Assembly (NCBI GenBank): GCA_965229095.1
Contig: OZ245855.1
Span: 3,844,001 to 3,908,000, forward strand
DNA length: 64,000 bases
Reading direction: 5' to 3'
DNA from: Taibaiella sp965229095
GTDB lineage: Bacteria; Bacteroidota; Bacteroidia; Chitinophagales; Chitinophagaceae
Shown: positions 55,078 to 63,560 of the stretch, piece by piece
Numbering within the stretch: position 1 is the stretch's first letter
How the letters are laid out: each line of letters starts with the position of its first letter
The notes under the pieces: model-generated
What the model was told of the DNA's origin: nothing
The model's input: the letters and a program-made list of their open reading frames with translations, nothing else
The model's database searches: none
Position numbers and translations under genes: made by a program

Positions 55078-57006
55078 ATGAAAAAAACAGTATTTTCTGT
55101 CCTCACACTCTTTACTATAATCTTGTGGTCCTCGGCAATACAAGCGCAGCAATGGCAATGGGGAAAACGCGCCCAGAACCAGACCCGTGAAATTGCTATC
55201 GACAATAAAGGCAATACCTATGTGCTATGGGCCATAGGCAGCCAGGCCAATGTAGACGGCCATCCCGTAGCCAGTAATGGTTCTACGGATATCGGCATCA
55301 CCAGTTTTCGTTGCGATGGTACTTACCGTTGGACAAAAACAATAGGCACCACCTCTCCCGACGCTGGTTTCGGCCTGGCAACAGACTCCCTGGGCGGGGT
55401 TTATATACTGGGCCATATAGGTAGTGCTAATGTCAGCAACATCTATATCGATAATGATGATACCCTGGCCCCAACCATGAAGAAACTTATGCTCATCAAA
55501 TACGATACCGCAGGCAATTTCCTGTGGCAGCGTATGCCCGAGCCCGAAAATATCACTACCGTTACGCCAACAACAGGCTTCAATCTTACCGTAGAGCTCA
55601 ATGGTAATGTACACATCATGTGCATGCTTGCACCGGGAAGCTACGCTGGCGGGAGCTTTACCGCTACTTATCCTGACGATAAAAACATCTATGCCCTGAA
55701 ATATGATAAGAATGGCAACTTTACCGGCGGGCTTCACTTCGATGTTACCCGTCCCGGCACTGCGGGTATCAGCCCTTATGGCTTTAATATGATGTACGAT
55801 CCCGTAAGTACCCATTATTACTGGAGCGGCATCCGCTACGATCCCTATACGATCTCGTTCGGTACCACTAACATTACCGGCGCCAACTTCCTGGCTTGTT
55901 TCAGCAATACGGGATCGGTGCTCTGGGTGCAAAAAAGCAATAACAATGCCATCGCAACAGGGCTTGCAGGAAAGCCTGCAACCGATAATGCAGGTAATGT
56001 ATATGTCGCCGGCTATTCGTACAACGACTTCAACGGCGGTGCGGGCGATGGTTTCGGTGCTTATAACTTCAACAACACACTAGGCGTATGGAGCTTTCCT
56101 ATCCTGGTTAAATTCAGTTCGACGGGTACAGTCCTTTATGCGGTCAATGCTTCGGGTAATACCGATAATGCCGCAAGGGCAGTGGCTTATGTCAATGGCG
56201 TAGTAGGCATCGCCGGTGAATATGCCGGCGGGAACTTTGAATGGGGCGGCATAAGCCGCGGCCCCAACAACCAATACTACAACGATTTCCTGGCACGTTT
56301 CGATGCCACTACCGGCAACGTTATTGGCATCGATACCTTATCCAGCGCGCCTGGCGTGGATGAATACGTAACCACACTGAGCGCCGACCGCAGGGGCAAT
56401 TTTTATTTAGGAGGCGAATTCACCAGCAATATTATCATAGCGGGTACCAGCCTTTCCAAGCAGGATGGCAATACCGATGGTTATATCGCTAAATTCGGAT
56501 CGGCCAACTGCAATTGTACCGCACCCGTATCGGCATTCAGCCGTACCGGTTCCGGCCTGGTTTATAATTTTGCCTATACCGGCACCACAGGCATTGATAG
56601 CGTGGTGTGGTCCTTTGGCGATGGTCATGCCGCTACGGGCACCACCGTAGCGCATACCTATACGGCAAGCGGTACCTATATGGTATGCGCTACCGCTTAC
56701 AACGGCTGCGGCACTCACCAGTCCTGTGCCAGCCTGGTCGCAACGGGTGTAGGTATCGATCAGCGGGAGTCCTTCCGGGGGCTTAAAGTTTATCCCAACC
56801 CTGCGCGCAATATCCTGTTTGTTACAGGCCTGCCCTCGGCGACAGATTACCAGCTTTTCAACAGCCTTGGAGTCATAGTGCAACGCGGGATACTACCGGT
56901 ACAGCAGGCCAGTATCGATATGAAAGGTATGGTGAATGGCTGGTACACCTTACGGTTACAGGACAGCAAAGGAAACAACACGCAGGTTAAAGTGATCCTG
57001 CAATAA
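55078..57006 (+). CDS. T9SS protein with beta-propeller-like repeats and PKD domain
   Basis: This 642-residue protein has a signal peptide (about 1-24, ending AIQAQQ). Residues about 25-475 carry repeated blades of the SBBP/beta-propeller type, marked by motifs such as YDTAGNFLWQ, YDKNGNFTGG and FSNTGSVLWVQ. A PKD domain follows (about 500-560, VVWSFGDGHAATG) and the protein ends with a T9SS type A sorting domain (VYPNPARNILFVTG). It is probably displayed on the surface. The function is unknown and no active-site motif was seen. A long hairpin terminator follows. Confidence 0.83.
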   Translation: MKKTVFSVLTLFTIILWSSAIQAQQWQWGKRAQNQTREIAIDNKGNTYVLWAIGSQANVDGHPVASNGSTDIGITSFRCDGTYRWTKTIGTTSPDAGFGLATDSLGGVYILGHIGSANVSNIYIDNDDTLAPTMKKLMLIKYDTAGNFLWQRMPEPENITTVTPTTGFNLTVELNGNVHIMCMLAPGSYAGGSFTATYPDDKNIYALKYDKNGNFTGGLHFDVTRPGTAGISPYGFNMMYDPVSTHYYWSGIRYDPYTISFGTTNITGANFLACFSNTGSVLWVQKSNNNAIATGLAGKPATDNAGNVYVAGYSYNDFNGGAGDGFGAYNFNNTLGVWSFPILVKFSSTGTVLYAVNASGNTDNAARAVAYVNGVVGIAGEYAGGNFEWGGISRGPNNQYYNDFLARFDATTGNVIGIDTLSSAPGVDEYVTTLSADRRGNFYLGGEFTSNIIIAGTSLSKQDGNTDGYIAKFGSANCNCTAPVSAFSRTGSGLVYNFAYTGTTGIDSVVWSFGDGHAATGTTVAHTYTASGTYMVCATAYNGCGTHQSCASLVATGVGIDQRESFRGLKVYPNPARNILFVTGLPSATDYQLFNSLGVIVQRGILPVQQASIDMKGMVNGWYTLRLQDSKGNNTQVKVILQ

Positions 57007-57095
57007 AAATAACGGCGCCGTAGTACCCTGGTAAAGGGAAACGCATAGCCGGGGAATAATATAATTGCTTATTGTACAACCGATCCATAAACCAG

Positions 57096-57129
57096 TGATA
57101 ACGGCCCCCGGCATTAGGGGCCGTTATCA
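57096..57129 (+). terminator. Terminator after the propeller/PKD protein
   Basis: TGATAACGGCCCC pairs with GGGGCCGTTATCA around an eight-base loop. It lies about 90 bases past the stop codon. Confidence 0.7.
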
Positions 57130-57172
57130 TTAAGGGCTGGGAACCATGCTGCCCGGACTACACCTTTTGCCG

Positions 57173-57180
57173 TATCTTTG
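57173..57180 (+). promoter_or_regulatory. Predicted -7 promoter element, near-leaderless
   Basis: TATCTTTG matches the TAnnTTTG -7 element of the main Bacteroidota sigma factor. Its last base is only four bases before the ATG at 57185, so transcription should start at or very near the start codon. Confidence 0.6.
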
Positions 57181-57184
57181 CGGC

Positions 57185-57451
57185 ATGATCAAACAGTTAG
57201 CGCAGCATCCCGAAGTATTAAAAGAGGCCGACCGCCTGCAGCATTTTTTTGAAACCAATCCTATACTGATCCGGGAATGGCAGGAAGGCTGTATGCTGGT
57301 AAAAGATATTCCTTACTTCATCTCCCTGGAACTGCATGCCGCGCGCACCTTTAATCCTTCGCATTATTTTAATCCGCCACTGCGCCGCTTGCAGCAACTG
57401 GAAAAGGCAGTCCTTAACCAAACCGGAGCCCCGGTCGCTGCGGCGGAATAA
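57185..57451 (+). CDS. Small conserved-type hypothetical protein (88 aa)
   Basis: 88 residues from MIKQLAQHPEVLKEADRLQ. This ATG was chosen because a good -7 element sits four bases upstream, which rules out the earlier in-frame ATG at 57146. The protein is mostly helical with no signal or membrane segment, and no family is recognised. It lies 68 bases before the homocysteine methyltransferase gene on the same strand, but that gene seems to have its own promoter. Function unknown. Confidence 0.6.
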   Translation: MIKQLAQHPEVLKEADRLQHFFETNPILIREWQEGCMLVKDIPYFISLELHAARTFNPSHYFNPPLRRLQQLEKAVLNQTGAPVAAAE

Positions 57452-57500
57452 CTTTAACCAATAGCATTATTGAACCCCGGTGCGAATACGGTCAATAGTG

Positions 57501-57508
57501 TACCTTTA
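57501..57508 (+). promoter_or_regulatory. Possible -7 element ahead of metH N-terminal gene
   Basis: TACCTTTA resembles the TAnnTTTG element with one mismatch and lies 11 bases before the ATG at 57520. Confidence 0.4.
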
Positions 57509-57519
57509 CCATTCAATCT

Positions 57520-58548
57520 ATGGGTATGACCACAAAAGAACAACTGAACGGCTTACTGAACCAGCGCATCGTTATCATCGACGGTGCTATGGGTACAATG
57601 ATCCAGCGCTATAAATTACAGGAAGAAGACTATCGCGGGGAGCGGTTCAAAGACTGGCATTGCGACCTGAAAGGAAACAATGACTTGTTGTCTATAACCC
57701 AACCCGGTATTATCAAAGCCATTCACAGGGAATACCTGGATGCAGGCGCCGATATTATCGAAACCAATACCTTCAGCGCCCAGGTGATCTCTATGGCAGA
57801 TTACGATATGCAGGATATCTCCTACGAAATGAATGTGGCTTCGGCACAAGTAGCCAAACAGGCCGTGGCCGAATACCTGGCAGCGAACCCCGATGCCGCT
57901 CCCAAGTTCGTGGCGGGCGCCATAGGACCTATGAATAAAACGCTTTCCCTTTCTCCCGATGTCAATAACCCCGGTTACCGTGCGGTAACTTTCGACGAAG
58001 TATCCAACGCTTATTACGACCAGATCAAAGGACTGGTCGAAGGCGGGGCCGACATCCTGCTGGTGGAAACTATATTCGATACGTTAAATGCAAAAGCCGC
58101 TTTGTTTGCCATTCAACGTTTCTTTGATGATAACGGAACCACGCTGCCGGTGATGATCTCCGGCACAATAACCGATGCCTCGGGACGTACGCTCAGCGGT
58201 CAGACACTGGAGGCTTTTTATGTTTCCGTGGCGCATGCCGAACCGGTAAGTATCGGTTTGAACTGCGCCTTGGGCGGTGCGCAAATGCGTCCGCATGTGG
58301 AAGAACTGTCGCAGATTGCGGCTTGCTATGTAAGTTGCTATCCCAATGCCGGCCTGCCCAATGCTATGGGGGAATATGACGAAACACCGGAGGACACGGC
58401 GGCGATTATTGCCGGCTTTGCCCGTAACGGCTGGATCAATATAGTGGGTGGCTGCTGCGGCACTACGCCCGATCATATCAGGGCCATTGCCCAGGCGGTA
58501 CAAGAAATAGCGCCCCGTAAGCTGCCGGTGCTGGAAACCGCGTTGTAA
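57520..58548 (+). CDS. Homocysteine S-methyltransferase domain protein (split MetH N-terminal part)
   Basis: This 342-residue protein matches the N-terminal homocysteine-binding domain of cobalamin-dependent methionine synthase: IDGAMGTMIQRYKLQEEDYRG at the start (key part DGAMGTMIQ), GLNCALGG and GGCCGTTPDH with the zinc-binding Cys residues. It transfers a methyl group to homocysteine. The full enzyme has about 1200 residues with folate-, cobalamin- and activation domains. These are absent here, and the next gene is unrelated and on the opposite strand. In many Bacteroidota methionine synthase is encoded as two genes; the second is not in this window. Confidence 0.85.
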   Translation: MGMTTKEQLNGLLNQRIVIIDGAMGTMIQRYKLQEEDYRGERFKDWHCDLKGNNDLLSITQPGIIKAIHREYLDAGADIIETNTFSAQVISMADYDMQDISYEMNVASAQVAKQAVAEYLAANPDAAPKFVAGAIGPMNKTLSLSPDVNNPGYRAVTFDEVSNAYYDQIKGLVEGGADILLVETIFDTLNAKAALFAIQRFFDDNGTTLPVMISGTITDASGRTLSGQTLEAFYVSVAHAEPVSIGLNCALGGAQMRPHVEELSQIAACYVSCYPNAGLPNAMGEYDETPEDTAAIIAGFARNGWINIVGGCCGTTPDHIRAIAQAVQEIAPRKLPVLETAL

Positions 58549-58571
58549 TATAAAAACTATAAAGGACTTTA

Positions 58572-58608
58572 ACAGCGAAGGGGTTGCCTGTGGCAACCCC
58601 TTCGCTGT
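58572..58608. terminator. Bidirectional terminator between metH part and DUF4290 gene
   Basis: ACAGCGAAGGGGTTGCC pairs with GGCAACCCCTTCGCTGT around a three-base loop. It lies between two convergent genes. Confidence 0.75.
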
Positions 58609-58627
58609 ATTCGTAATCAAGTCAGTT

Positions 58628-59380
58628 TTACAGGTTAGGCCTGTTTTTTCTGTTCTTATTATTATTACGGTTGTTATTATTATTGCCGGAATTATTGGGG
58701 TTCCGGTTATTATTGTTCCGGCTATTGCCGTTGTTGTTCCGGTTGTTGCTATTGTTCTGGTTCCTGTTATTACCCCCGGCATTTTTCTTATGGCTGTTAC
58801 CACCATTGTTATTATGCCTGTTGTTATTATTGTTATTGTCAAACCTTATTTTAACCCCACCCGGCGTATAGTTCAGCTCGCCTTTGGTAATTTCCGAAAG
58901 CTCTTCCTTGATCATATCGTCATGAACCGGTTCTTTGTGCCAGTTGGCGTAAGCCAGCTTCATATAGTAGGCGATGGACTGTGTGAAGCCACGGCGTTTT
59001 TCTTCGTCTGTTTCGTTCAATGCTTTGTCGATAACGGCGGCGAGGTTTTTACCCAGGTGCCTTTGCTTCTTGCGTTGTACCCTGGGATAAGGGAGTGGGG
59101 TAGGTTTGCGGAACAATTTTTCCTTGGTAGGGGTAGGATAAGGCGACTCTACGTCAAGGTCGAAGTCGGCGATAAGGTATAAATGGTCCCAGAGCTTATG
59201 CCTGAAATCTTCTACATTCTTAAGATGCGGGTTCAGGATACCCATCAGCTCGATGATCGCCTTGGCATTCTTCTGGCGTTTTACAGGATCTTCGATCGTC
59301 CTCATGTATTCTACCATCTGCTGTATATTACGGCCGTATTCCGGCATAATCAGCTTGTCACGCGTCGTATTGTAATTCAT
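58628..59380 (-). CDS. DUF4290-family protein with Asn-rich tail
   Basis: This 250-residue protein has a DUF4290 domain over about residues 1-175 (MPEYGRNIQQMVEYM, IADFDLDVESPYPTP). An Asn/Arg/Lys/Gly-rich low-complexity tail from about 180 to the end contains several runs of five or six Asn. DUF4290 occurs widely in Bacteroidota and its function is not known. There is no signal peptide, so it is likely cytoplasmic. The basic, disordered tail could bind nucleic acid; this is inferred from composition. Simple repeats in the tail make length variation likely. Confidence 0.83.
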   Translation of the reverse strand: MNYNTTRDKLIMPEYGRNIQQMVEYMRTIEDPVKRQKNAKAIIELMGILNPHLKNVEDFRHKLWDHLYLIADFDLDVESPYPTPTKEKLFRKPTPLPYPRVQRKKQRHLGKNLAAVIDKALNETDEEKRRGFTQSIAYYMKLAYANWHKEPVHDDMIKEELSEITKGELNYTPGGVKIRFDNNNNNNRHNNNGGNSHKKNAGGNNRNQNNSNNRNNNGNSRNNNNRNPNNSGNNNNNRNNNKNRKNRPNL

Positions 59381-59656
59381 TTAGAAAGAAAAAAGTAAAA
59401 TAATTCCTGCTGTTATAGTACGGGGCAGGCGTTTATTAAGTGAAGTAACAGAGCGGATACAGGATCCAGGCACATTATACGTACCCTGCAAATATAGGGA
59501 AAAACAACTAATACAAAACACAGCATATACATGCAGGATACAAAATTTTTTGACCCTGCTTGCCGGTTGATTAATGTTAAGTTTTCCTGCCGGGAAAAGA
59601 CAACGCATTTTGTCAAATACCGTAATTACTTAACTTGTGGGATAATCATAAAGACT

Positions 59657-61591
59657 ATGCCATATCCTTACCAGATAACATCGCGAGCGCAGTATGATGC
59701 GGAATACCAAAAAAGCATTACCGACCCGGAAGGTTTCTGGGCGGGCATTGCAGATCATTTCCAATGGCGCAGGCACTGGGATAAGGTTCTGGACTGGAAT
59801 TTCGAAGAGCCGCGTATCGAATGGTTTGCCGGCGCAAAGCTGAACATTACGGAGAATTGCCTGGACCGCCACCTGGATGCCCGCGGCGATGATCCGGCTA
59901 TCATCTGGGAGCCTAACGATCCGGAAGAAAGCCATCGTGTTTTAACCTACCGGGAATTGCATCTTAAGGTCATGCAGTTTGCTCATGTGCTTAAAGATAA
60001 CGGGGTAAAAAAGGGCGACCGGGTCTGCATTTATATGGGCATGGTGCCCGAGCTGGCCATTGCCACCCTTGCCTGTGCCCGTATAGGCGCGATACATTCC
60101 GTGATCTTTGGCGGTTTTAGCGCCCAAAGTATTGCCGACCGGCTCCAGGATGCGCAGGCTGCATTCATTGTTACCAGCGATGGCGGCTTCAGGGGCAATA
60201 AAGATATTCCTTTAAAAAGCGTGATTGACGAGGCGCTGAAACAATGCGATTTTGTGCAAAAGGTAGTCGTACTGGCCCGCACCCATACGCCCGTTCATAT
60301 GACAGCAGGCAGGGATGTATGGTGGGCCGAAGAAATAAAGAAGGTGGAAGATAAAGGCAACCCCGACTTCCCGGCCGAAGAGATGGATGCCGAAGATCCT
60401 TTGTTTATCCTGTATACTTCCGGCTCTACGGGCAAGCCCAAGGGCGTAGTGCATACCTGCGGCGGCTATATGGTGTACACTACCTACTCTTTTGTCAATG
60501 CATTCCAGTACCGGCCCGGCGATGTTTACTTCTGTACGGCAGATATCGGCTGGATCACCGGGCATAGCTATATCGTGTACGGGCCGCTATCGGCGGGCGC
60601 CACTACGCTTATTTTTGAAGGCATACCTACCTGGCCCGATGCCGGCCGTTTCTGGGACATCGTGGATAAGCACAAGGTCAATATTCTCTATACCGCGCCT
60701 ACTGCTATCCGGAGCCTTATGGGCTTTGGACTGGAGCCGGTAACCCGACATGACCTCGGCTCACTGAAAGTACTGGGATCGGTGGGCGAACCCATCAACG
60801 AAGAAGCCTGGTACTGGTTTCACGACAATATAGGCAAAGGAAAATGCCCCGTAATTGATACCTGGTGGCAAACCGAAACAGGAGGTATCCTGATCTCCAA
60901 CCTGGCGGGGGTAACCCCTGCAAAGCCCTCTTTTGCCACCTTGCCCCTGCCGGGCATACAGCCCCTGCTGGTGGATGAAAAAGGGAATGAGGCCTTGCCC
61001 CAGGTGCAGGACGATGGGAGGACCATTGTTACAGGCAATCTTTGTATCCGCTTTCCCTGGCCGGGTATGTTGCGCACGACTTATGGCGATCACGAACGGT
61101 TTCGCCAGAATTATTTCGGAACCTATCCGGGGCTGTATTTCAGCGGCGATGGCTGTTACCGGGACGATGAGGGCAATTACCGTATCACGGGCAGGGTGGA
61201 CGATGTGCTGAATGTAAGCGGGCACCGTATCGGTACCGCCGAAGTAGAGAATGCGATCAACAGCCATGAAGCCGTGGTGGAAAGTGCCGTAGTAGGCTAT
61301 CCGCATGCTATAAAAGGACAGGGCGTATATGCCTTTGTGATCCTGGAACCCGGTCATACCGGGGATGATAACCTGCGCAAAGGCATCCTGCATTCGGTTA
61401 CCGACTGTATCGGGGCTATAGCCAAGCCGGATAAGATACAGTTTGTAAAAGGGCTGCCCAAAACAAGAAGCGGCAAGATCATGCGCCGCATCCTGCGGAA
61501 GATAGCAGAAGGAGAGCTGGAGCAACTGGGCGATACCAGCACTTTACTGGACCCCGGAGTGGTAGCCGAGATCAAAGACGGCAGATTGTAA
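59657..61591 (+). CDS. acs: Acetyl-CoA synthetase (acetate-CoA ligase)
   Basis: 644 residues from MPYPYQITSRAQYD; the frame is open 42 codons further upstream but family length supports this ATG. It has all the core motifs of the AMP-forming acyl-CoA synthetases: YTSGSTGKPKGVVHTC for ATP binding, ADIGWITGHSYIVYGPL, WWQTETGG, RITGRVDDVLNVSGHRIGTAEVE (key part GRVDDVLNVSGHR), and KTRSGKIMRRIL with the catalytic Lys that is often acetylated. It activates acetate with ATP to acetyl-AMP and then acetyl-CoA in the cytoplasm. Transcribed alone. Confidence 0.95.
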   Translation: MPYPYQITSRAQYDAEYQKSITDPEGFWAGIADHFQWRRHWDKVLDWNFEEPRIEWFAGAKLNITENCLDRHLDARGDDPAIIWEPNDPEESHRVLTYRELHLKVMQFAHVLKDNGVKKGDRVCIYMGMVPELAIATLACARIGAIHSVIFGGFSAQSIADRLQDAQAAFIVTSDGGFRGNKDIPLKSVIDEALKQCDFVQKVVVLARTHTPVHMTAGRDVWWAEEIKKVEDKGNPDFPAEEMDAEDPLFILYTSGSTGKPKGVVHTCGGYMVYTTYSFVNAFQYRPGDVYFCTADIGWITGHSYIVYGPLSAGATTLIFEGIPTWPDAGRFWDIVDKHKVNILYTAPTAIRSLMGFGLEPVTRHDLGSLKVLGSVGEPINEEAWYWFHDNIGKGKCPVIDTWWQTETGGILISNLAGVTPAKPSFATLPLPGIQPLLVDEKGNEALPQVQDDGRTIVTGNLCIRFPWPGMLRTTYGDHERFRQNYFGTYPGLYFSGDGCYRDDEGNYRITGRVDDVLNVSGHRIGTAEVENAINSHEAVVESAVVGYPHAIKGQGVYAFVILEPGHTGDDNLRKGILHSVTDCIGAIAKPDKIQFVKGLPKTRSGKIMRRILRKIAEGELEQLGDTSTLLDPGVVAEIKDGRL

Positions 61592-61660
61592 AAAATACCG
61601 GAAAACGCCGGTGCAACATGTTGCAGCACTCGCTATTTTTCTACAAGCCTTGATCTTTTG

Positions 61661-61708
61661 GTTCTTTTCCATCAAAGCCTGTCCCGCATCAGCGGGAGGA
61701 AAAGAACA
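61661..61708. repeat. Inverted repeat downstream of acs
   Basis: GTTCTTTTCC and GGAAAAGAAC form ten perfect pairs around a smaller inner hairpin (TCCCGC with GCGGGA). There is no clear T run directly after. It may be a structured 3' end or a small repeat element. Confidence 0.6.
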
Positions 61709-61795
61709 TAGAAAATAATGTGCCATTGGCAGGTCTCCGAAGGAACCAAAGCCTATTGATCGCTAATGAATATTAAGCATACCCAGGATGTTTCA

Positions 61796-61832
61796 TTTGT
61801 CCTGCCGTATAAGCTACATTCAGCAGGACAAA
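61796..61832. repeat. Inverted repeat upstream of FadL-like gene
   Basis: TTTGTCCTGC and GCAGGACAAA form ten perfect pairs around a 17-base spacer. It lies 80 bases ahead of the predicted -7 element of the next gene, so it could be an operator or an RNA hairpin. Confidence 0.6.
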
Positions 61833-61911
61833 TAGAGGTATTTATTACCTATCTACGGGTCATTTAACATTATAAAAAAATCTGTGTACCCCGATTAAAC
61901 ATAATGCCTCG

Positions 61912-61919
61912 TACCTTTG
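61912..61919 (+). promoter_or_regulatory. Predicted -7 promoter element of FadL-like gene
   Basis: TACCTTTG matches TAnnTTTG exactly and lies 28 bases before the ATG at 61948. No strong -33 element was picked out. Confidence 0.6.
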
Positions 61920-61947
61920 TCTAAGCAACGACTAATCGGCATTTCAC

Positions 61948-63486
61948 ATGAATAAATATTTGAACATTTTTCTGGCAGGAGCTTTGCTTTTGCCGGCTAT
62001 AGCAAGGGCGCAAAACGAAGTAGATGCATTAAAATTCGGGCAGGTTTCTGCGGCAGCAACAGCCCGTTCCCTGAGTTTGGGCGGGGCAGGAGGCTCCTAT
62101 GGCGCCGATTTTTCTTCCCTGAGCATCAACCCCGCCGGTATTGGCGTGTACCGTAGCTCCGAGATCATGGTTACACCTGTGCTGCGGCTCAACAATATGA
62201 AGGGGACTTACCTCAATACAAGCGCTACCGACAATAATGCCAAGTTTAACCTCAGCAACTTCGGGGTAGTGTTTACCAAAGCGGCCAAAGGCCAGGAATA
62301 CCAAGGCAGCGATTGGAAGTCCTTTTCGCTGGGGATTGGTTTCAACAGGGTAGCCGATTTCAACTCCAAAGGTTTTTACCAGGGTGTCAATAACCAAAGT
62401 TCCATCAGTGAGGTTTTTGCAGCCGATGCCATCTACAACGGGGTAAAGGATAATATCGTGCCGCCTTACGGCTACCTGGGTTACAACGGCTATCTTACCG
62501 ATGACAACGGCAACGCAATCCCCTACGAGAATATCATCAAAAAAGGCGGTTCGCTGAACCAATCCAAGTCATGGGAGTCCCGGGGCGGTATCAACGAATG
62601 GTCCCTAAGCTTTGGGGGCAATTATATGGAGAAGCTTTTGCTGGGCGCTTCGCTTAACCTTACTTCCTATAAGTACAACCGCACTACCAATTATTCCGAA
62701 AGCGATGCAACCGGCAATCCCAATAACAACTTTGCCAGTCTCAGCTATAACGAAGATATTTCTACTACCGGTATCGGCTTTAATGCCAAACTGGGTGCTA
62801 TCTATGTTATCAATGATATTGTAAGGGTAGGCGCAGCCTTTCATACACCCACCTGGTCGGCCTTTTCCGATATCAGCGACTACAATATGACTACCAATAC
62901 CGAAAATTACAAAGCGGGACTAGGTGGCCAGGACCAAAGCCCTATTAGCTTCACCCAACCGACCCAGGCCTACCAGTTCGATTATTCGCTGCGTACCCCC
63001 TGGAGGGCCGTATTGAGCGCTACGGCCTTTATGGGGAAATATGGTTTTGTAACGGCAGATTACGAATATGCCGCTTACAACGACATGAAGTATAATTTCC
63101 AGGGCAACGATTTCAATGCCTACGAAAGGACAGTGAACAATGCTATCAAGGATACCTACAAAGGCACACATAACCTGAGGCTGGGCGTGGAAGGCCGTTT
63201 GGAGAACTTTATGGGCCGTGTGGGCTTTGCTTATTATTCCAGTCCTTACCGCAACAGCAACTTCGACGGGCAACGTATGGACTTCTCGGCCGGTATCGGC
63301 GCCAGGTTCTCCGGTTTCTTTGTAGACCTGGCCTACGTGCACATTATGCAGAAAACATCGGAATACGGCTACCCCGTACTGGTAAAAGACGATCCTGCTC
63401 TGGGTATCCGTAAGATTCCCGTAGGTATCGCCAACCTGGATTATGGCAATAACCTGGTAGCCCTCACCTTCGGATTTAAGTTTTAG
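61948..63486 (+). CDS. OmpP1/FadL-family outer-membrane transport protein
   Basis: This 512-residue protein has a signal peptide (about 1-20, ending ARAQN). A FadL-like beta-barrel follows (ALKFGQVSAAATARSLSLGGAGGSYG; key part ARSLSLGGAGGSYGAD, then SSLSINPAGIGVYRSSE). Aromatic-rich, alternating strands continue to the C-terminal TFGFKF, an outer-membrane insertion signal. Homologues transport hydrophobic molecules across the outer membrane. The substrate is not evident; long-chain fatty acids are the textbook example but not shown here. A terminator follows directly. Confidence 0.85.
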   Translation: MNKYLNIFLAGALLLPAIARAQNEVDALKFGQVSAAATARSLSLGGAGGSYGADFSSLSINPAGIGVYRSSEIMVTPVLRLNNMKGTYLNTSATDNNAKFNLSNFGVVFTKAAKGQEYQGSDWKSFSLGIGFNRVADFNSKGFYQGVNNQSSISEVFAADAIYNGVKDNIVPPYGYLGYNGYLTDDNGNAIPYENIIKKGGSLNQSKSWESRGGINEWSLSFGGNYMEKLLLGASLNLTSYKYNRTTNYSESDATGNPNNNFASLSYNEDISTTGIGFNAKLGAIYVINDIVRVGAAFHTPTWSAFSDISDYNMTTNTENYKAGLGGQDQSPISFTQPTQAYQFDYSLRTPWRAVLSATAFMGKYGFVTADYEYAAYNDMKYNFQGNDFNAYERTVNNAIKDTYKGTHNLRLGVEGRLENFMGRVGFAYYSSPYRNSNFDGQRMDFSAGIGARFSGFFVDLAYVHIMQKTSEYGYPVLVKDDPALGIRKIPVGIANLDYGNNLVALTFGFKF

Positions 63487-63504
63487 TAATAATATATTTT
63501 TTAC

Positions 63505-63542
63505 AAAAACCTCGCAGCTAAGTTTGAGCCTGCGAGGTTTTT
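63505..63542 (+). terminator. Terminator of FadL-like gene
   Basis: AAAAACCTCGCAG pairs with CTGCGAGGTTTTT around a 12-base loop, followed by ATTTTTT. It lies 19 bases past the stop codon. Confidence 0.85.
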
Positions 63543-63548
63543 ATTTTT

Positions 63549-63556
63549 TACCTTTG
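63549..63556 (+). promoter_or_regulatory. Predicted -7 promoter element of folD, near-leaderless
   Basis: TACCTTTG matches TAnnTTTG exactly, and its last base is five bases before the ATG at 63561. It directly follows the terminator of the upstream gene. Confidence 0.6.
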
Positions 63557-63560
63557 CGCC

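Larger units (their letters stand above)
61592..61947. other. Intergenic region with two inverted repeats
   Basis: About 356 bases containing two long inverted repeats (61661-61708 and 61796-61832) and the predicted promoter of the FadL-like gene. No coding frame is convincing. Confidence 0.6.
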
